Below are positions 27,722 to 36,985 of a stretch of DNA of 64,000 nucleotides, one piece after another (within the stretch, counting starts at the first letter, position 1; every line of letters starts with the position of its first letter). The notes under the pieces are model-generated. The model worked only from the letters and a program-made list of their open reading frames with translations, had not been told where the DNA came from and did no database searches. A program made the translations under genes and the position numbers. Source of the stretch: Burkholderia ambifaria. Its GTDB lineage: Bacteria > Pseudomonadota > Gammaproteobacteria > Burkholderiales > Burkholderiaceae. The DNA is taken from assembly GCF_001443045.1 (NCBI RefSeq), contig NZ_LKPJ01000013.1, forward strand, positions 1-64,000, in the 5' to 3' direction.

Positions 27722-29140
27722 TCAGCGCACCGGCTCGTCGGTGAGCGTGCCGAGAAACGCTTCGATATCCTTGATGTCTTGCGCGGTCATCGCCGGCTTG
27801 TCGCCGGGTTTGCGGTCGAACGGCGCATCGGTCACGTCGACGTTCGCGCGGTACTTCACCGGAATATCGTCGTATTCATCGACCTTGCCGTCCGCACCGC
27901 GCGAATAGAACTTCTGCGGCGAGATGCTGCGCTCGTTGTAGAACGCCATCACCTGATCGAGCGTATGGAACACGCCGTTGTGGAAGAACACCTGGCGCGT
28001 CGCGGCGTTGCGCAGCGTCGGCGTGAGGAACATCCCGCAATACTGCGTCTGGTCCTTCAGATCCTCGCGGAACGGCCCGCACACGCCGAGATCGTAGAAC
28101 GCCGGATTGCGGTTCTGCGCGAGCGACTGGTTGCGCGGCGCGCCGAGCGCCTCGTACTGATAGTCGGTAAACATCGGCGGCAGGCCGTCCTTGCCGGGCT
28201 TCGACAGATGGCAGCCCGCGCAATTCGCCTTGTCCGGATCGTTGAAGAGCCGCAGCCCGCGCAACTCGGCCTGCGTCAGGCGCGCGCGGCCCTCGAGCCA
28301 GCGGTCGTACTTGCTGTTGTACGGATGGAACGACGGATCCTCGACCTGATAGCGCGCGATCGCGAACATCGCCTCCGACACCAGAAGCTGCGGGCTGGAG
28401 AACACGCGCGCGCCGAACAACCGCTCGAACTGCGCGCGATGCGACGGTTGCGCGAGCTTGCGTGCGACGTCGTCGATGTTCGCATTCGCCATCTCGACCG
28501 GATTCAGCAGCGGTCCGAACGCCTGCTGCTGCAGCGTATCGGCGCGGCCGTCCCAGAACATCCCGCCCTGCGGCACGAGCTGCGGCGCGGCCGACGTGCC
28601 GGCCACCTTCTGCGCCTTGACGACACCGGCCGCGGATGCGGCCTGCTGCGCGATGCTCGGCGCGGCATCGTTTTCGCCGGCATCGGGGCCGATGCTGAAG
28701 TTCGGCTGACGGTACAGGTACATCAGCGATTGCGGCGGCCGAAACCCGTGTTGCGTCATCGCGAGGCCGCCCGGCTGGACGTCCAGCGCGTTCGGCGGCC
28801 CGTACGCATGATCGGGGCTATGGCAGGACGCGCACGACTGCTTGCCGGATGCCGACAGCGACGGATCGAAGAACAGCGCGCGCCCGAGCTGCGCAACCGC
28901 GGAAAGCGGCTGCGCGGCCGGGCGCTGCAGCACGACCGGATGCGGATTCGCGCCGGTCCAGTCGGCGACGACGTCGCCGATCGCCGCGGGTACCCGCGCG
29001 GGGAATGCGACCGCGAACGCGCCATAGGCAAGCACGGCCGCGCCGGTCACGAAGGCCGCGCGGCGCAGCAGGCGGGCAGGGGAACGCGGCGCGGCGGCGC
29101 CGGATGCGTCGGGAGACGAGAACGCGGGACGAGCTGTCAT
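27722..29140 (-). CDS. Di-haem cytochrome c peroxidase (CcpA/MauG family)
   Basis: 472 residues from ATG 29140 (MTARPAF). An N-terminal membrane anchor/uncleaved signal (LLRRAAFVTGAAVLAYGAFAV) is followed by two c-type haem sites, CASCH (about residue 103) and CAGCH (about 310), in a peroxidase scaffold with TPTLRNAATRQVFFHNG and the C-terminal TAQDIKDIEAFLGTL. It reduces H2O2 in the periplasm with electrons from small cytochromes. It is longer than classical CcpA (about 340) and belongs to the larger MauG-like group. It lies 109 bp downstream of an AcpA-type phosphatase gene on the same strand, with a terminator-like hairpin between. Confidence 0.88.
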   Translation of the reverse strand: MTARPAFSSPDASGAAAPRSPARLLRRAAFVTGAAVLAYGAFAVAFPARVPAAIGDVVADWTGANPHPVVLQRPAAQPLSAVAQLGRALFFDPSLSASGKQSCASCHSPDHAYGPPNALDVQPGGLAMTQHGFRPPQSLMYLYRQPNFSIGPDAGENDAAPSIAQQAASAAGVVKAQKVAGTSAAPQLVPQGGMFWDGRADTLQQQAFGPLLNPVEMANANIDDVARKLAQPSHRAQFERLFGARVFSSPQLLVSEAMFAIARYQVEDPSFHPYNSKYDRWLEGRARLTQAELRGLRLFNDPDKANCAGCHLSKPGKDGLPPMFTDYQYEALGAPRNQSLAQNRNPAFYDLGVCGPFREDLKDQTQYCGMFLTPTLRNAATRQVFFHNGVFHTLDQVMAFYNERSISPQKFYSRGADGKVDEYDDIPVKYRANVDVTDAPFDRKPGDKPAMTAQDIKDIEAFLGTLTDEPVR

Positions 29141-29192
29141 GCTGTCGGTCGAAAGTCGGGCGCCGTGTACAGGCGGCGCATTAAATGGAAAG

Positions 29193-29215
29193 GGCCGGCG
29201 CACGATGCGCCGGCC
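29193..29215 (-). terminator. GC-rich hairpin after the AcpA gene
   Basis: The perfect inverted repeat GGCCGGCGCA...TGCGCCGGCC is followed on the minus strand by CTTTCC and ATTTAA. It lies 34 bp past the stop of the phosphatase gene. The T tract is short, so termination may be partial and leave some read-through into the peroxidase gene. Confidence 0.6.
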
Positions 29216-29248
29216 TGCTGCTTGCTGCTACCGGTTACGTAATGCCGG

Positions 29249-30922
29249 TCAGATCGCCGGCGCCGCGCTCAGCACGGTGCCTTGCGTCGGATCGAGATAC
29301 AGCGGTGCCGTATTCGGCTTCGACGAGAAGTCGAACAGCCCGCGCAGGTCGCCTGCCGTCGCATCGAACGAACCGCCGCCGATGCGTTGGCCGCCGAGCC
29401 AGTTGTCCTCGATGAAGCGCACGACGGATGCCTGGTCGATCATCGTGTGGTCGACGTAGTTCTGCTTCGCATACGGCGAGATCACGACCAGCGGGATGCG
29501 CACGCCCGGGCCGCAGCGGCCGTTCACGGTGCCGCCGTTCAGGCCGGTGGTGCCGCCCGAACCGCATTTGCCGTTGCCGTTCAGTTGGTCGACCGCGTCG
29601 GCCGACGAACGGGTCGGTGCCGTGTACACGTGGTCGTACCAGCCGTCCGAGTCGTCATAGGTGACGATCACGGCCGTGTTCTGCCAGTCGGGCTGCTGCT
29701 GCAGGAAGTTGACGACCTTCGTCACGAACGCCTGCTCGTCGAGCGGGTCCGAGTAGCCCGCGTGCGCATCCTGCGCGGCCGGCGCCTTCAGGAAGCTGAC
29801 CGACGGGAAGTTGCCGGCCTTCACGGCCGCGAAGAAGTCGTCGCTGTCGTACTGGTGGTTCGCCGGCTCGGCCGTCTTGCCGTCGGCTTCGAGGCTCGAC
29901 CCGATCGCCGCAACCGAGCTCGGGCGCGTGTGCTGCGGGTTCGCGGTCGACGCGTAGTACTGGAACCAGTTGTGGTGCGGGATGTAGTCGGCCGTCGCGG
30001 CGTTCACGGCGGTGGCGATCATGCTGCGCGCGCAACCCGTCGTGCCGTTGCCGTTGGTCGTCGACAGGTTGAAGCCGCCCATGAAGCCGCCCCACGTGAT
30101 CTTCGCGCCGTTCAGCAGGTCGCCGATGTTCTTGCCGCTCATCATCGCCTGGTCGGTCGTGCTCGAGCACACGTCGTAGCCCGGGTCGACGTCGTTGATC
30201 ATCGTGAGACCGCCCTGGCCGTCGTTGATGTAGTACGAGCTGGCGGCGAGCGTCGACGGCTGCTTCGACGTCTTGACGATCTGCATCCCGTTGGTCTGGC
30301 CCGACACGACGTTCAGCGCGCCCGGCGTCGACGGGCCGTAGACCGTCGTATATGCGTTGTCGCTCATTGCGAAGCGCTGCGCGTAGTTCCACAGCGCGGT
30401 GACGGTGTTGCCGTCGAAGTAGCCCATCACCTGGCCCTTCGTGCCGAACGCGCCGGCGCCGCCCGACGAGGCCTTGCCCGTGTATTTCGGGAACAGGTCG
30501 GCGAGGCCGTTGTCTTCGGCCTGCTCCTCGGCCGTGTACGCATGGTTCTGGTCGGCGGTTGCCGCTTGCGTGCGATCGAGGCGGAACGGGTTCGCGGCGT
30601 CGGTGCCGTTGGCCGTGTTCGTGAAGTTCGGGTTCGCGGTGAGCAGCGTGCCCGTCAGCCCGTTGATCGTCGGCGTGCCGGATTTCGCGGTGAACGCCGG
30701 TTCGCCCGACGGGTTCGTCGCATTCGGGTAGGTGCCGAAGTAGTGGTCGAACGACACGTTTTCGCCGTAGATCACGACGACGTGCTTGATCGGCGTGGCG
30801 GTCTTCAGCGCATCCTGCGACGACACGGCGGGTGTCGACGTGGGATCGTCGCTGCCGCCGCAGGCGAACAGCGCGAGCGTTGCGGCTGCGCAGGCGGTGA
30901 CGAGCAAGGCTTGACGGAACAT
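29249..30922 (-). CDS. AcpA-family acid phosphatase/phospholipase C-like lipoprotein
   Basis: 557 residues with a lipoprotein signal (MFRQALLVTACAAATLALFAC, lipobox LALFAC-GG). The alkaline-phosphatase-superfamily phosphoesterase signature IKHVVVIYGENVSFDHYFGTYP and the C-terminal metal site VIVTYDDSDGWYDHV and RIPLVVISPYAK are visible. The family includes Francisella and Burkholderia AcpA and phosphatidylcholine phospholipases C. It probably acts on phosphoesters at the outer membrane/periplasm. The di-haem peroxidase gene follows on the same strand. Confidence 0.85.
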   Translation of the reverse strand: MFRQALLVTACAAATLALFACGGSDDPTSTPAVSSQDALKTATPIKHVVVIYGENVSFDHYFGTYPNATNPSGEPAFTAKSGTPTINGLTGTLLTANPNFTNTANGTDAANPFRLDRTQAATADQNHAYTAEEQAEDNGLADLFPKYTGKASSGGAGAFGTKGQVMGYFDGNTVTALWNYAQRFAMSDNAYTTVYGPSTPGALNVVSGQTNGMQIVKTSKQPSTLAASSYYINDGQGGLTMINDVDPGYDVCSSTTDQAMMSGKNIGDLLNGAKITWGGFMGGFNLSTTNGNGTTGCARSMIATAVNAATADYIPHHNWFQYYASTANPQHTRPSSVAAIGSSLEADGKTAEPANHQYDSDDFFAAVKAGNFPSVSFLKAPAAQDAHAGYSDPLDEQAFVTKVVNFLQQQPDWQNTAVIVTYDDSDGWYDHVYTAPTRSSADAVDQLNGNGKCGSGGTTGLNGGTVNGRCGPGVRIPLVVISPYAKQNYVDHTMIDQASVVRFIEDNWLGGQRIGGGSFDATAGDLRGLFDFSSKPNTAPLYLDPTQGTVLSAAPAI

Positions 30923-31270
30923 CGGGAAACTCCAGGTAGGTGTTCGATGGTGGAGGTCGGCCCCGTCGCCGTGTCGGTTCGGCGCGGAGCTCGTTGATAG
31001 AGCACCGGCATTGAAACAGCCCGGTATGAAGATATGGGGGCGGAGCGGTTTCGCGAGGATTGCGCCGCGGTATCGATTTCATTACGACGCGCGGCGGTGC
31101 GAAAGAAAACGGAAAGGAACGCTGCGGATGCCACCTGGGCGACACATTCGGCGGCGTGTGCGGTCGTTGCCGCGAATGCCGCGTGGGGCGGGCCGCAGCG
31201 CACGGCTGGCCGGTTCGCCCGCGACGTCGTGCCACGCACGTTTTTGACAATCGGGTGACGCATTCATACG
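30923..31270. other. Divergent intergenic region, 348 bp
   Basis: Between the phosphatase (minus) and the DMT transporter (plus). Contains the upstream regions of both. Several short frames exist but none has a ribosome site or recognisable similarity. No palindrome of note was found. Confidence 0.4.
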
Positions 31271-32182
31271 ATGATCGGCCCGCGGCGACGATTTCGCGTT
31301 GCCGGCCGTCAGCGAGTATTCAACGTGCCGATTCCCGTTCTGTTTGCCGTCCTGTGCGCCGCGTTCCTGCATGCGTCATGGAATGCGCTCGTGCGCAGCA
31401 GCGGCGACCGGCTGCGCTCGGCCACGGTGCTGCAAATCGCGATCGGGCTGTTCGCGCTGCTGTTCCTGCCTGCCGCCGCGCCGATCACGCCCGCGAGCTG
31501 GGCGTGCGTCGTCGCGTCGGCGGTGATCCACGTCGTCTATACGCTGCTGCTGGTGCGCGCGTACGAGCACGGCGACCTGACGGTCGCGTATCCGGTCGCG
31601 CGCGGCACCGCACCGCTGCTCGTCACGCTGGGCGCGGCGGCGTTCGCGGGCGAGCGCCTGAACGCGGGCGCGCAATGCGGACTCGTGCTGATCTGCGCCG
31701 GCATCATGGCGATCGGGCTCGAGCGCGGGCGCGGCGCGCAGCACCGGATGACGCAAGTGTTGCCGACCGCGTTCGCGACCGGCGTATCGATCGCCACGTA
31801 CAGCGTCGTCGATGGGATCGGCGTGCGGGAAAGCGGCAGCACGGTCGGCTATACCGCGTGGATGTTCGTGCTGACCGCGCTGTTGATGGCCGCGTACTAC
31901 CGGCTGCGCGCGGGGCCGCTGCGGCTCACGCGGGACGTCGGGGAAACGGCGAAAGCCGCATGCGGCGGCGTATTCGCGGCGCTTGCGTACGGGATCGTGA
32001 TCTGGGCGATGGATCGCGCACCGATGGGCCCGGTGTCGGCGCTGCGCGAAACGAGCGTGGTGTTCGCCGCGCTGATCGCGCGCGCGTATCTCGGCGAGCG
32101 GCTGACGCGGCGTCGCGCGGGCGGGTGCCTCGTGATTGCTTCGGGCGCGCTGCTGATCGGCGCGTTCGAGGCGGTGCGGTGA
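31271..32182 (+). CDS. EamA/DMT-superfamily transporter
   Basis: 303 residues (ATG 31271), or 285 if GTG 31325 is used; the latter begins at the first membrane segment (VPIPVLFAVLCAAFLHASWNAL) and fits the family better. Ten membrane segments are arranged as two EamA repeats, with VIHVVYTLLLVRAYEHGDLTVAYPVARG in the first and APMGPVSALRETSVVFAALIA in the second. It is likely a metabolite exporter; the substrate is unknown. It is convergent with the Lrp gene. Confidence 0.85.
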   Translation: MIGPRRRFRVAGRQRVFNVPIPVLFAVLCAAFLHASWNALVRSSGDRLRSATVLQIAIGLFALLFLPAAAPITPASWACVVASAVIHVVYTLLLVRAYEHGDLTVAYPVARGTAPLLVTLGAAAFAGERLNAGAQCGLVLICAGIMAIGLERGRGAQHRMTQVLPTAFATGVSIATYSVVDGIGVRESGSTVGYTAWMFVLTALLMAAYYRLRAGPLRLTRDVGETAKAACGGVFAALAYGIVIWAMDRAPMGPVSALRETSVVFAALIARAYLGERLTRRRAGGCLVIASGALLIGAFEAVR

Positions 32183-32227
32183 GCACGGCTGCCGAGCGCG
32201 CTGCCCGGGGTGTCGTGCGGCAGCGCT

Positions 32228-32701
32228 TCAGCCTTCCACCGGCATCGCACTTGTGCACTTGATTTCGTCGAGACACACGCTCGAATGCACGCCGCTCACG
32301 CCGGGAATGCGCATCAGCGTTTCGAGCAGGAACGTGGAGAGCCCCTTCAGGTCGCGCGCGACGACCTTCAGCACGTAGTCGATATCGCCCGTTACCGAGA
32401 AACATTCCTGGATCTGCGCGAGATCCGACACGAGTTTCTGGAACTTCGACAGGTCGCGGATATGCCCGCGCTCCATCGTCACGTGCACGAACGCGGTGAC
32501 GCCGAACCCGAGCGTATCGGGGCACAGACGGGTTTCGTAGCGGCGGATCGCGCCGATCTCCTCCAGCCGGCGGTGGCGCCGCAGCGTCTGCGCGGGCGAC
32601 AGGCCGACGGCCTTCGCCAGGTCGAGGTTCGACGCGCGGCCGTTCTCCTGCAACACCGACAGCAGGTGGCGATCGATGCGATCGAGAACCGGTTCAGGCA
32701 T
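32228..32701 (-). CDS. Lrp/AsnC-family transcriptional regulator
   Basis: 157 residues: an AsnC-type HTH (LDRIDRHLLSVLQENGRASNLDLAKAVGLSPAQTLRRHRRLEEIGAI) and a RAM ligand domain (VTGDIDYVLKVVARDLKGLSTFLLETLMRIPGV). It is divergent from the aromatic amino-acid permease at 33021 with 319 bp between them. The following gene is an aromatic aminotransferase, so it probably senses an aromatic amino acid. Confidence 0.88.
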   Translation of the reverse strand: MPEPVLDRIDRHLLSVLQENGRASNLDLAKAVGLSPAQTLRRHRRLEEIGAIRRYETRLCPDTLGFGVTAFVHVTMERGHIRDLSKFQKLVSDLAQIQECFSVTGDIDYVLKVVARDLKGLSTFLLETLMRIPGVSGVHSSVCLDEIKCTSAMPVEG

Positions 32702-33020
32702 TTTTGTTTCCTCATCTGTCTCCCGGACGCAATCTTATCTCATAATGTAGGGTTTGCATGAGCGGGTTACGCAACCCGATTTCACGGTCGCGACGCTAAA
32801 CTGACGCCGGATTTTCGTGTGCGTCCGCAGCAATGCGGACGAGGGCGACGGTCGGCGTCCGGTATGGCGGGCCTGCCGACAGGCATCGGGCATCGCCGCG
32901 CGAAGATTGCAGTCCCCAACCCGGCGGCTCCACGAACGGCTGCCGGCACAGCAAAACAGCGCCCGGCACACCGAGGCGCGCCGCACCGCTTCCGGCGGAG
33001 GCGGGCAGAATGGAGAAGAC
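32702..33020. other. Divergent control region of the permease-aminotransferase operon
   Basis: 319 bp between the Lrp gene and the permease. Contains the inverted repeat CGGGTT-ACGC-AACCCG (32763-32778) just beyond a -10-like CATAAT (about 32739-32744), a candidate Lrp-type or attenuation site. The remaining about 200 bp before the permease is long for a leader, but no open frame with a ribosome site is evident in it. GGAGAAGAC precedes ATG 33021. Confidence 0.45.
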
Positions 33021-34406
33021 ATGGTTTCTGGAAACGAGAAGGACGGCCTGAAGCGGGGGCTGAAGAACCGGCACATCCAGCTGATCGCGCTCGGCGGCGC
33101 GCTCGGCACGGGGCTGTTCCTCGGCATCGCGCAGACGATCAAGATGGCCGGCCCGTCCGTGCTGCTCGGCTACGCGGTGGCCGGCGTCGTCGCGTTCTTC
33201 ATCATGCGCCAGCTCGGCGAGATGGTCGTCGACGAGCCGGTCGCCGGCTCGTTCAGCTACTTCGCCGACAAGTACGTCGGTCATTTCACCGGTTTCCTGT
33301 CCGGCTGGAACTATTGGGTGCTGTACATCCTCGTCAGCATGGCCGAGCTGTCGGCCGTCGGCATCTACGTGCAGTACTGGTGGCCCGGCGTGCCGACCTG
33401 GGTGTCGGCGCTGGTGTTCTTCGTCGCGATCAACCTGCTGAACCTGGCGAGCGTGAAGTCGTACGGCGAGACGGAATTCTGGTTCTCGATCATCAAGGTC
33501 GTCGCGATCGTCGGGATGATCGGCTTCGGCGGCTGGCTGCTCGCGAGCGGCCATGCCGGGCCGGAAGCGAGCATCGCGAACCTGTGGCAGCACGGCGGCT
33601 TCTTCCCGAACGGCGTATCGGGGCTCGTGATGTCGATGGCGGCGATCATGTTCTCGTTCGGCGGGCTGGAACTGATCGGCATCACCGCGGCCGAGGCCGA
33701 CGATCCGAAGCGCAGCATTCCGCGCGCGACCAACCAGGTGATCTACCGGATCCTGATTTTCTACATCGGCGCGCTGGCGGTGCTGCTGTCGCTGTATCCG
33801 TGGGAGAAGGTCGTCACCGGCGGCAGCCCGTTCGTGCTGATCTTCCACGCGCTGAGCAGCAACCTGGTCGCGAACGTGCTGAACGTCGTCGTGCTGACGG
33901 CCGCGCTGTCGGTCTACAACAGCGGCGTGTACAGCAACAGCCGGATGCTGTTCGGCCTCGCGAAGCAGGGCAACGCGCCGAAGGTGCTGTGCTCGGTGAA
34001 CAAGCGCGGCATTCCGCTCGCCGCGCTCGGCGCGTCGGCGCTCGCGACCGGCGCGTGTGTGCTGGTCAACTACTTCATGCCGGGCAAGGCGTTCGAGGTG
34101 CTGATGGGCCTCGTCGTGTCGGCGCTGATCATCAACTGGGCAATGATCACGCTGATCCACCTGAAATTCCGCCAGGCCAAGCGCATCGCGGGAGAGCAGA
34201 CTTCCTTCCGCAGTCTGGGCTATCCTTTCACGAATTACCTGTGCCTGGCATTCATGGCCGGCATTCTCGTCGTGATGTACCTGACGCCGGATCTCCGTCT
34301 GTCGGTGTACCTGATTCCCGTATGGCTCGCGGTGCTCGCGATCGGGTATCGCTTCCGTCAGAAGAATGCGGGCTATGCGATTCGCGACGGCGCGTCCGCG
34401 CGCTGA
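33021..34406 (+). CDS. Aromatic amino acid permease (AroP/PheP-like, APC superfamily)
   Basis: 461 residues, ATG 33021 with GGAGAAG upstream. It begins with the amino-acid-permease signature LKRGLKNRHIQLIALGGALGTGLFLG. About 12 membrane segments, with VDEPVAGSFSYFADKYVG and FGGLELIGITAAEADDPKRSIPRATNQV as in AroP, PheP and their relatives. It imports aromatic amino acids by proton symport. It forms an operon with an aromatic aminotransferase (43 bp apart) and is opposite an Lrp regulator. Confidence 0.9.
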   Translation: MVSGNEKDGLKRGLKNRHIQLIALGGALGTGLFLGIAQTIKMAGPSVLLGYAVAGVVAFFIMRQLGEMVVDEPVAGSFSYFADKYVGHFTGFLSGWNYWVLYILVSMAELSAVGIYVQYWWPGVPTWVSALVFFVAINLLNLASVKSYGETEFWFSIIKVVAIVGMIGFGGWLLASGHAGPEASIANLWQHGGFFPNGVSGLVMSMAAIMFSFGGLELIGITAAEADDPKRSIPRATNQVIYRILIFYIGALAVLLSLYPWEKVVTGGSPFVLIFHALSSNLVANVLNVVVLTAALSVYNSGVYSNSRMLFGLAKQGNAPKVLCSVNKRGIPLAALGASALATGACVLVNYFMPGKAFEVLMGLVVSALIINWAMITLIHLKFRQAKRIAGEQTSFRSLGYPFTNYLCLAFMAGILVVMYLTPDLRLSVYLIPVWLAVLAIGYRFRQKNAGYAIRDGASAR

Positions 34407-34449
34407 CACGGGCACCACGACCCTTCTTCCAAACGAGACCGACATAGCC

Positions 34450-35652
34450 ATGTTCGAACACATCGACGCGTACCCGGGCGATCCGATCCTGACGCTCAAC
34501 GAGAATTTCCAGAAGGATCCGCGCGATCAGAAGGTCAACCTGAGCATCGGCATCTATTTCGATGCCGAAGGCCGGATTCCCGTGATGGGTGCCGTGCGCG
34601 AAGCCGAAACCGCGCTGCAGCGCGACCTCGGCCCGAAGCCCTACCTGCCGATGGTCGGCCTCGCCGCGTATCGCGACGCGGTGCAGGCACTCGTGTTCGG
34701 CGCCGATCACCCGGCGCGTGCGACCGGCCGCATCGCGACCGTGCAGACGCTCGGCGGCTCGGGCGCGCTGAAGGTGGGCGCCGATTTCCTGAAGCGCTAC
34801 TTCCCGGACGCGCAGGTGTGGTTGAGCGACCCGAGCTGGGAAAACCACCGCTTCATCTTCGAGCGCGCGGGCTTCACGGTGAACACCTACCCGTACTACG
34901 ACGAAGCGACGGGCGGCCTGAAGTTCGACGCGATGCTCGCGGCGATCGACGCGCTGCCGGCGCGCAGCATCGTGCTGCTGCACGCATGCTGTCATAACCC
35001 GACCGGCGTCGATCTCGACGAAGGCCAGTGGGAGAAGCTGATCGACGTGATCGAGGCGCGCGAACTGCTGCCGTTCGTCGACATGGCGTACCAGGGTTTC
35101 GGCGCGGGCCTCGACGCGGATGCGTTCGCGGTGCGCGAACTGGCCCGCCGCGGCGTGCCGGCGCTCGTCGCGAACTCGTTCTCGAAGAACTTCTCGCTGT
35201 ACGGCGAGCGCGTCGGCGGCCTGAGCGTCGTCTGCGAGGATGCGGCCGCGGCCGAGCGCGTGCTGGGCCAGTTGGCCGGCGCGGTGCGCTCGAACTACAG
35301 CAACCCGCAAACCTACGGCGCGAAGGTCGTGGCGACCGTGCTCAATACGCCCGCGCTGCGCAAGCAGTGGGAAGAAGAGCTCGCCGCGATGTGCCGCCGC
35401 ATCGCACGGATGCGCCAGTCGATTCACGACGGCCTGCGCGACCACGTCAGCGGCGAAGCGCTCACGCGCTACGTGAAGCAGCGCGGGATGTTCACGTACA
35501 CGGGCCTGACCGAATCGCAGGTCGACGCGCTGCGCGAAGTGCACGGCGTGTACATCCTGCGTTCGGGCCGCATGTGCGTCGCGGGCCTGAACGATTCGAA
35601 CGTCGGCATCGTCGCGGATGCGATCGGCAAGGTGCTGAAGAGCGGCGTCTGA
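34450..35652 (+). CDS. tyrB: Aromatic amino acid aminotransferase
   Basis: A 400-residue class-I PLP aminotransferase of the AspC/TyrB subfamily. Seen: FEHIDAYPGDPILTLNENFQ, the PLP-site SNTDWE-equivalent SDPSWENHRFIF, NPTGVDL, DMAYQGFGAGLDADA and the Schiff-base lysine in ANSFSKNFSLYGERVG. It transaminates tyrosine, phenylalanine, tryptophan and aspartate with 2-oxoglutarate. It is in an operon with the permease at 33021, consistent with aromatic amino acid use. A terminator follows at 35688. Confidence 0.9.
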   Translation: MFEHIDAYPGDPILTLNENFQKDPRDQKVNLSIGIYFDAEGRIPVMGAVREAETALQRDLGPKPYLPMVGLAAYRDAVQALVFGADHPARATGRIATVQTLGGSGALKVGADFLKRYFPDAQVWLSDPSWENHRFIFERAGFTVNTYPYYDEATGGLKFDAMLAAIDALPARSIVLLHACCHNPTGVDLDEGQWEKLIDVIEARELLPFVDMAYQGFGAGLDADAFAVRELARRGVPALVANSFSKNFSLYGERVGGLSVVCEDAAAAERVLGQLAGAVRSNYSNPQTYGAKVVATVLNTPALRKQWEEELAAMCRRIARMRQSIHDGLRDHVSGEALTRYVKQRGMFTYTGLTESQVDALREVHGVYILRSGRMCVAGLNDSNVGIVADAIGKVLKSGV

Positions 35653-35687
35653 CCGGCGCGCCCACGGGCGCCCGATTGCATCGCCGA

Positions 35688-35722
35688 AACCGGCTGTCTC
35701 CCCTGGAGGCAGCCGGTTTTTT
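35688..35722 (+). terminator. Rho-independent terminator after tyrB
   Basis: The arms AACCGGCTG and CAGCCGGTT, with a short GC loop, are followed by TTTTTT. It lies 36 bp past the tyrB stop. Confidence 0.85.
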
Positions 35723-35781
35723 GTTGCGCGGCGACGGCGCGGCGGTACGATGCGGAATCGAACGCATGACGAAGGAGCGGC

Positions 35782-36180
35782 ATGGCTATTCGAATCGTAC
35801 GGCTCGGCACGCAGCGCGCGGCCGGCGAAGGCCTGAGGATCGGCACGGTGCGGCGACCGCCGCGCGGCGTACCCAAGGCGGAATTCGCATCGCGCAACTA
35901 CTATGATGTATGGTTGCCGACGCTGTCGCCGAGCCCCGAACTCGTCGCGCAGGCGCTGGCTGCCGAAACCGACGCCGAATGGCGCGCGTTCACGCGCCAC
36001 TTCCGCGCGGAGATGGCGCACGGCGACGCGCCGAAGGTGCTGGACCTGCTCGCCGCGCTGTCGGCGACGAGCGCGTTCTCGATCGGCTGCTACTGCGAGG
36101 ACGAGCGCCGCTGCCATCGCAGCGTGCTGCGCGAATTGCTGGCCGAGCGCGGTGCGACGATCGACGCGGACGCGGGCTGA
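35782..36180 (+). CDS. DUF488-family protein
   Basis: 132 residues from ATG 35782 with GGAG upstream. It shows the DUF488 features IGTVRRPPRGV...NYYDVWLP near the N-terminus and the Cys/His-rich FSIGCYCEDERRCHRSVLRELLAERG at the C-terminus. Function unknown; some DUF488 proteins are linked to nucleic acid or stress metabolism. It begins the run of small genes that leads to the FNR-type regulator but is upstream of the first FNR box, so it may belong to a separate unit. Confidence 0.8.
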   Translation: MAIRIVRLGTQRAAGEGLRIGTVRRPPRGVPKAEFASRNYYDVWLPTLSPSPELVAQALAAETDAEWRAFTRHFRAEMAHGDAPKVLDLLAALSATSAFSIGCYCEDERRCHRSVLRELLAERGATIDADAG

Positions 36181-36233
36181 ACGCCGGTCCGGCCATGCGA
36201 AGGGGGCCGCCATCGTGCGGCGCAACGAACCGG

Positions 36234-36274
36234 TTGACGTGGGTCAAGTGCGCGGCCGTGCGAGCCGCTATGCT
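36234..36274 (+). promoter_or_regulatory. FNR-type promoter (box TTGAC-GTGG-GTCAA and -10 TATGCT)
   Basis: The perfect inverted repeat TTGAC-N4-GTCAA (36234-36247) is followed after 21 bp by TATGCT (36269-36274). The same box-to-hexamer spacing occurs at 51039 and 53928. With a start six bases past the hexamer the box would centre near -41.5, the class II activation position. The first gene downstream is the DUF1488 gene at 36298. Confidence 0.75.
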
Positions 36275-36297
36275 CACGTCATGAGATCGTCTCGACG

Positions 36298-36588
36298 ATG
36301 ACAGGCGGACAGATGCAGATTGCCTTTCCACCGGAACCGCCCGAATATTGCGCGCGCGATCTGGTCGTCGCGTTTTCGGCGCTGGTCGACGGCCGTTGCG
36401 TGCAATGCGCGATCACGGCCGAAGCACTGGAAGACCATTTCGGTGCGCCGTCGCTGCTGGAGCGGGATTTGCTGCAGGCGTTCGAAGCGCACCGCTCGGC
36501 GATCGAGGCGATGGCACGACGAATGCTCGATGAAATCGGCGGCCGACCGGTGTTGCTGCACAGCGGTCACTTCCGGATGGACGACTGA
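36298..36588 (+). CDS. DUF1488-family small protein
   Basis: 96 residues (ATG 36298) or 91 (ATG 36313, with GGCGGACAG upstream; probably the true start). It begins QIAFPPEPPEYCARDLVVAFSALVDG and continues with an acidic/hydrophobic helical part that fits DUF1488. Function unknown. It stands directly behind the FNR-type promoter at 36234 and is followed by two more small genes on the same strand, probably one transcript. Confidence 0.75.
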   Translation: MTGGQMQIAFPPEPPEYCARDLVVAFSALVDGRCVQCAITAEALEDHFGAPSLLERDLLQAFEAHRSAIEAMARRMLDEIGGRPVLLHSGHFRMDD

Positions 36589-36604
36589 TACCGCGGGAGG
36601 ATGC

Positions 36605-36844
36605 ATGACACTTCAAGGCACGATTCATGAACGCGACTGGTCGGTCGAAGTCGAGACGCGGCCGTGCGAATCCGGCGAGTTCCGCTGCCGCGTGTCGGTC
36701 GAGCACGGGACGGGAGCGGCGCGCTTTCATCACACGTTCGAGCACAGTCATGCATATCCGACCGAACACGAAGCCGCGATCGAAGGGCTGCGGGCCGGGA
36801 TGACGTGGATCGAAATGAAGGCCTCTCAGACATTCAGCGTGTGA
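36605..36844 (+). CDS. Small hypothetical protein of the FNR-linked cluster
   Basis: 79 residues, ATG 36605 preceded by GGGAGGATGC. Not recognised as a named family. The chain is polar, with a His-rich centre (RFHHTFEHSHAYPTEHEAAIEGLRAG), and lacks signal and membrane segments. Start 17 bp after the DUF1488 stop implies an operon. Composition and codon use match the neighbours. Confidence 0.65.
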   Translation: MTLQGTIHERDWSVEVETRPCESGEFRCRVSVEHGTGAARFHHTFEHSHAYPTEHEAAIEGLRAGMTWIEMKASQTFSV

Positions 36845-36985
36845 ACCGCCTCGTGCGCAGAGGTGAGTGGCTGCAATGCTGCCAGGGCAGTGATCGCCGG
36901 GGCAGCAATCGCGCCGCGCGCGGGACAGAGACACACAGGGAAAGATAACGCGGTCGACAGCGCCGACCCCGTCAGGAGGAACATC

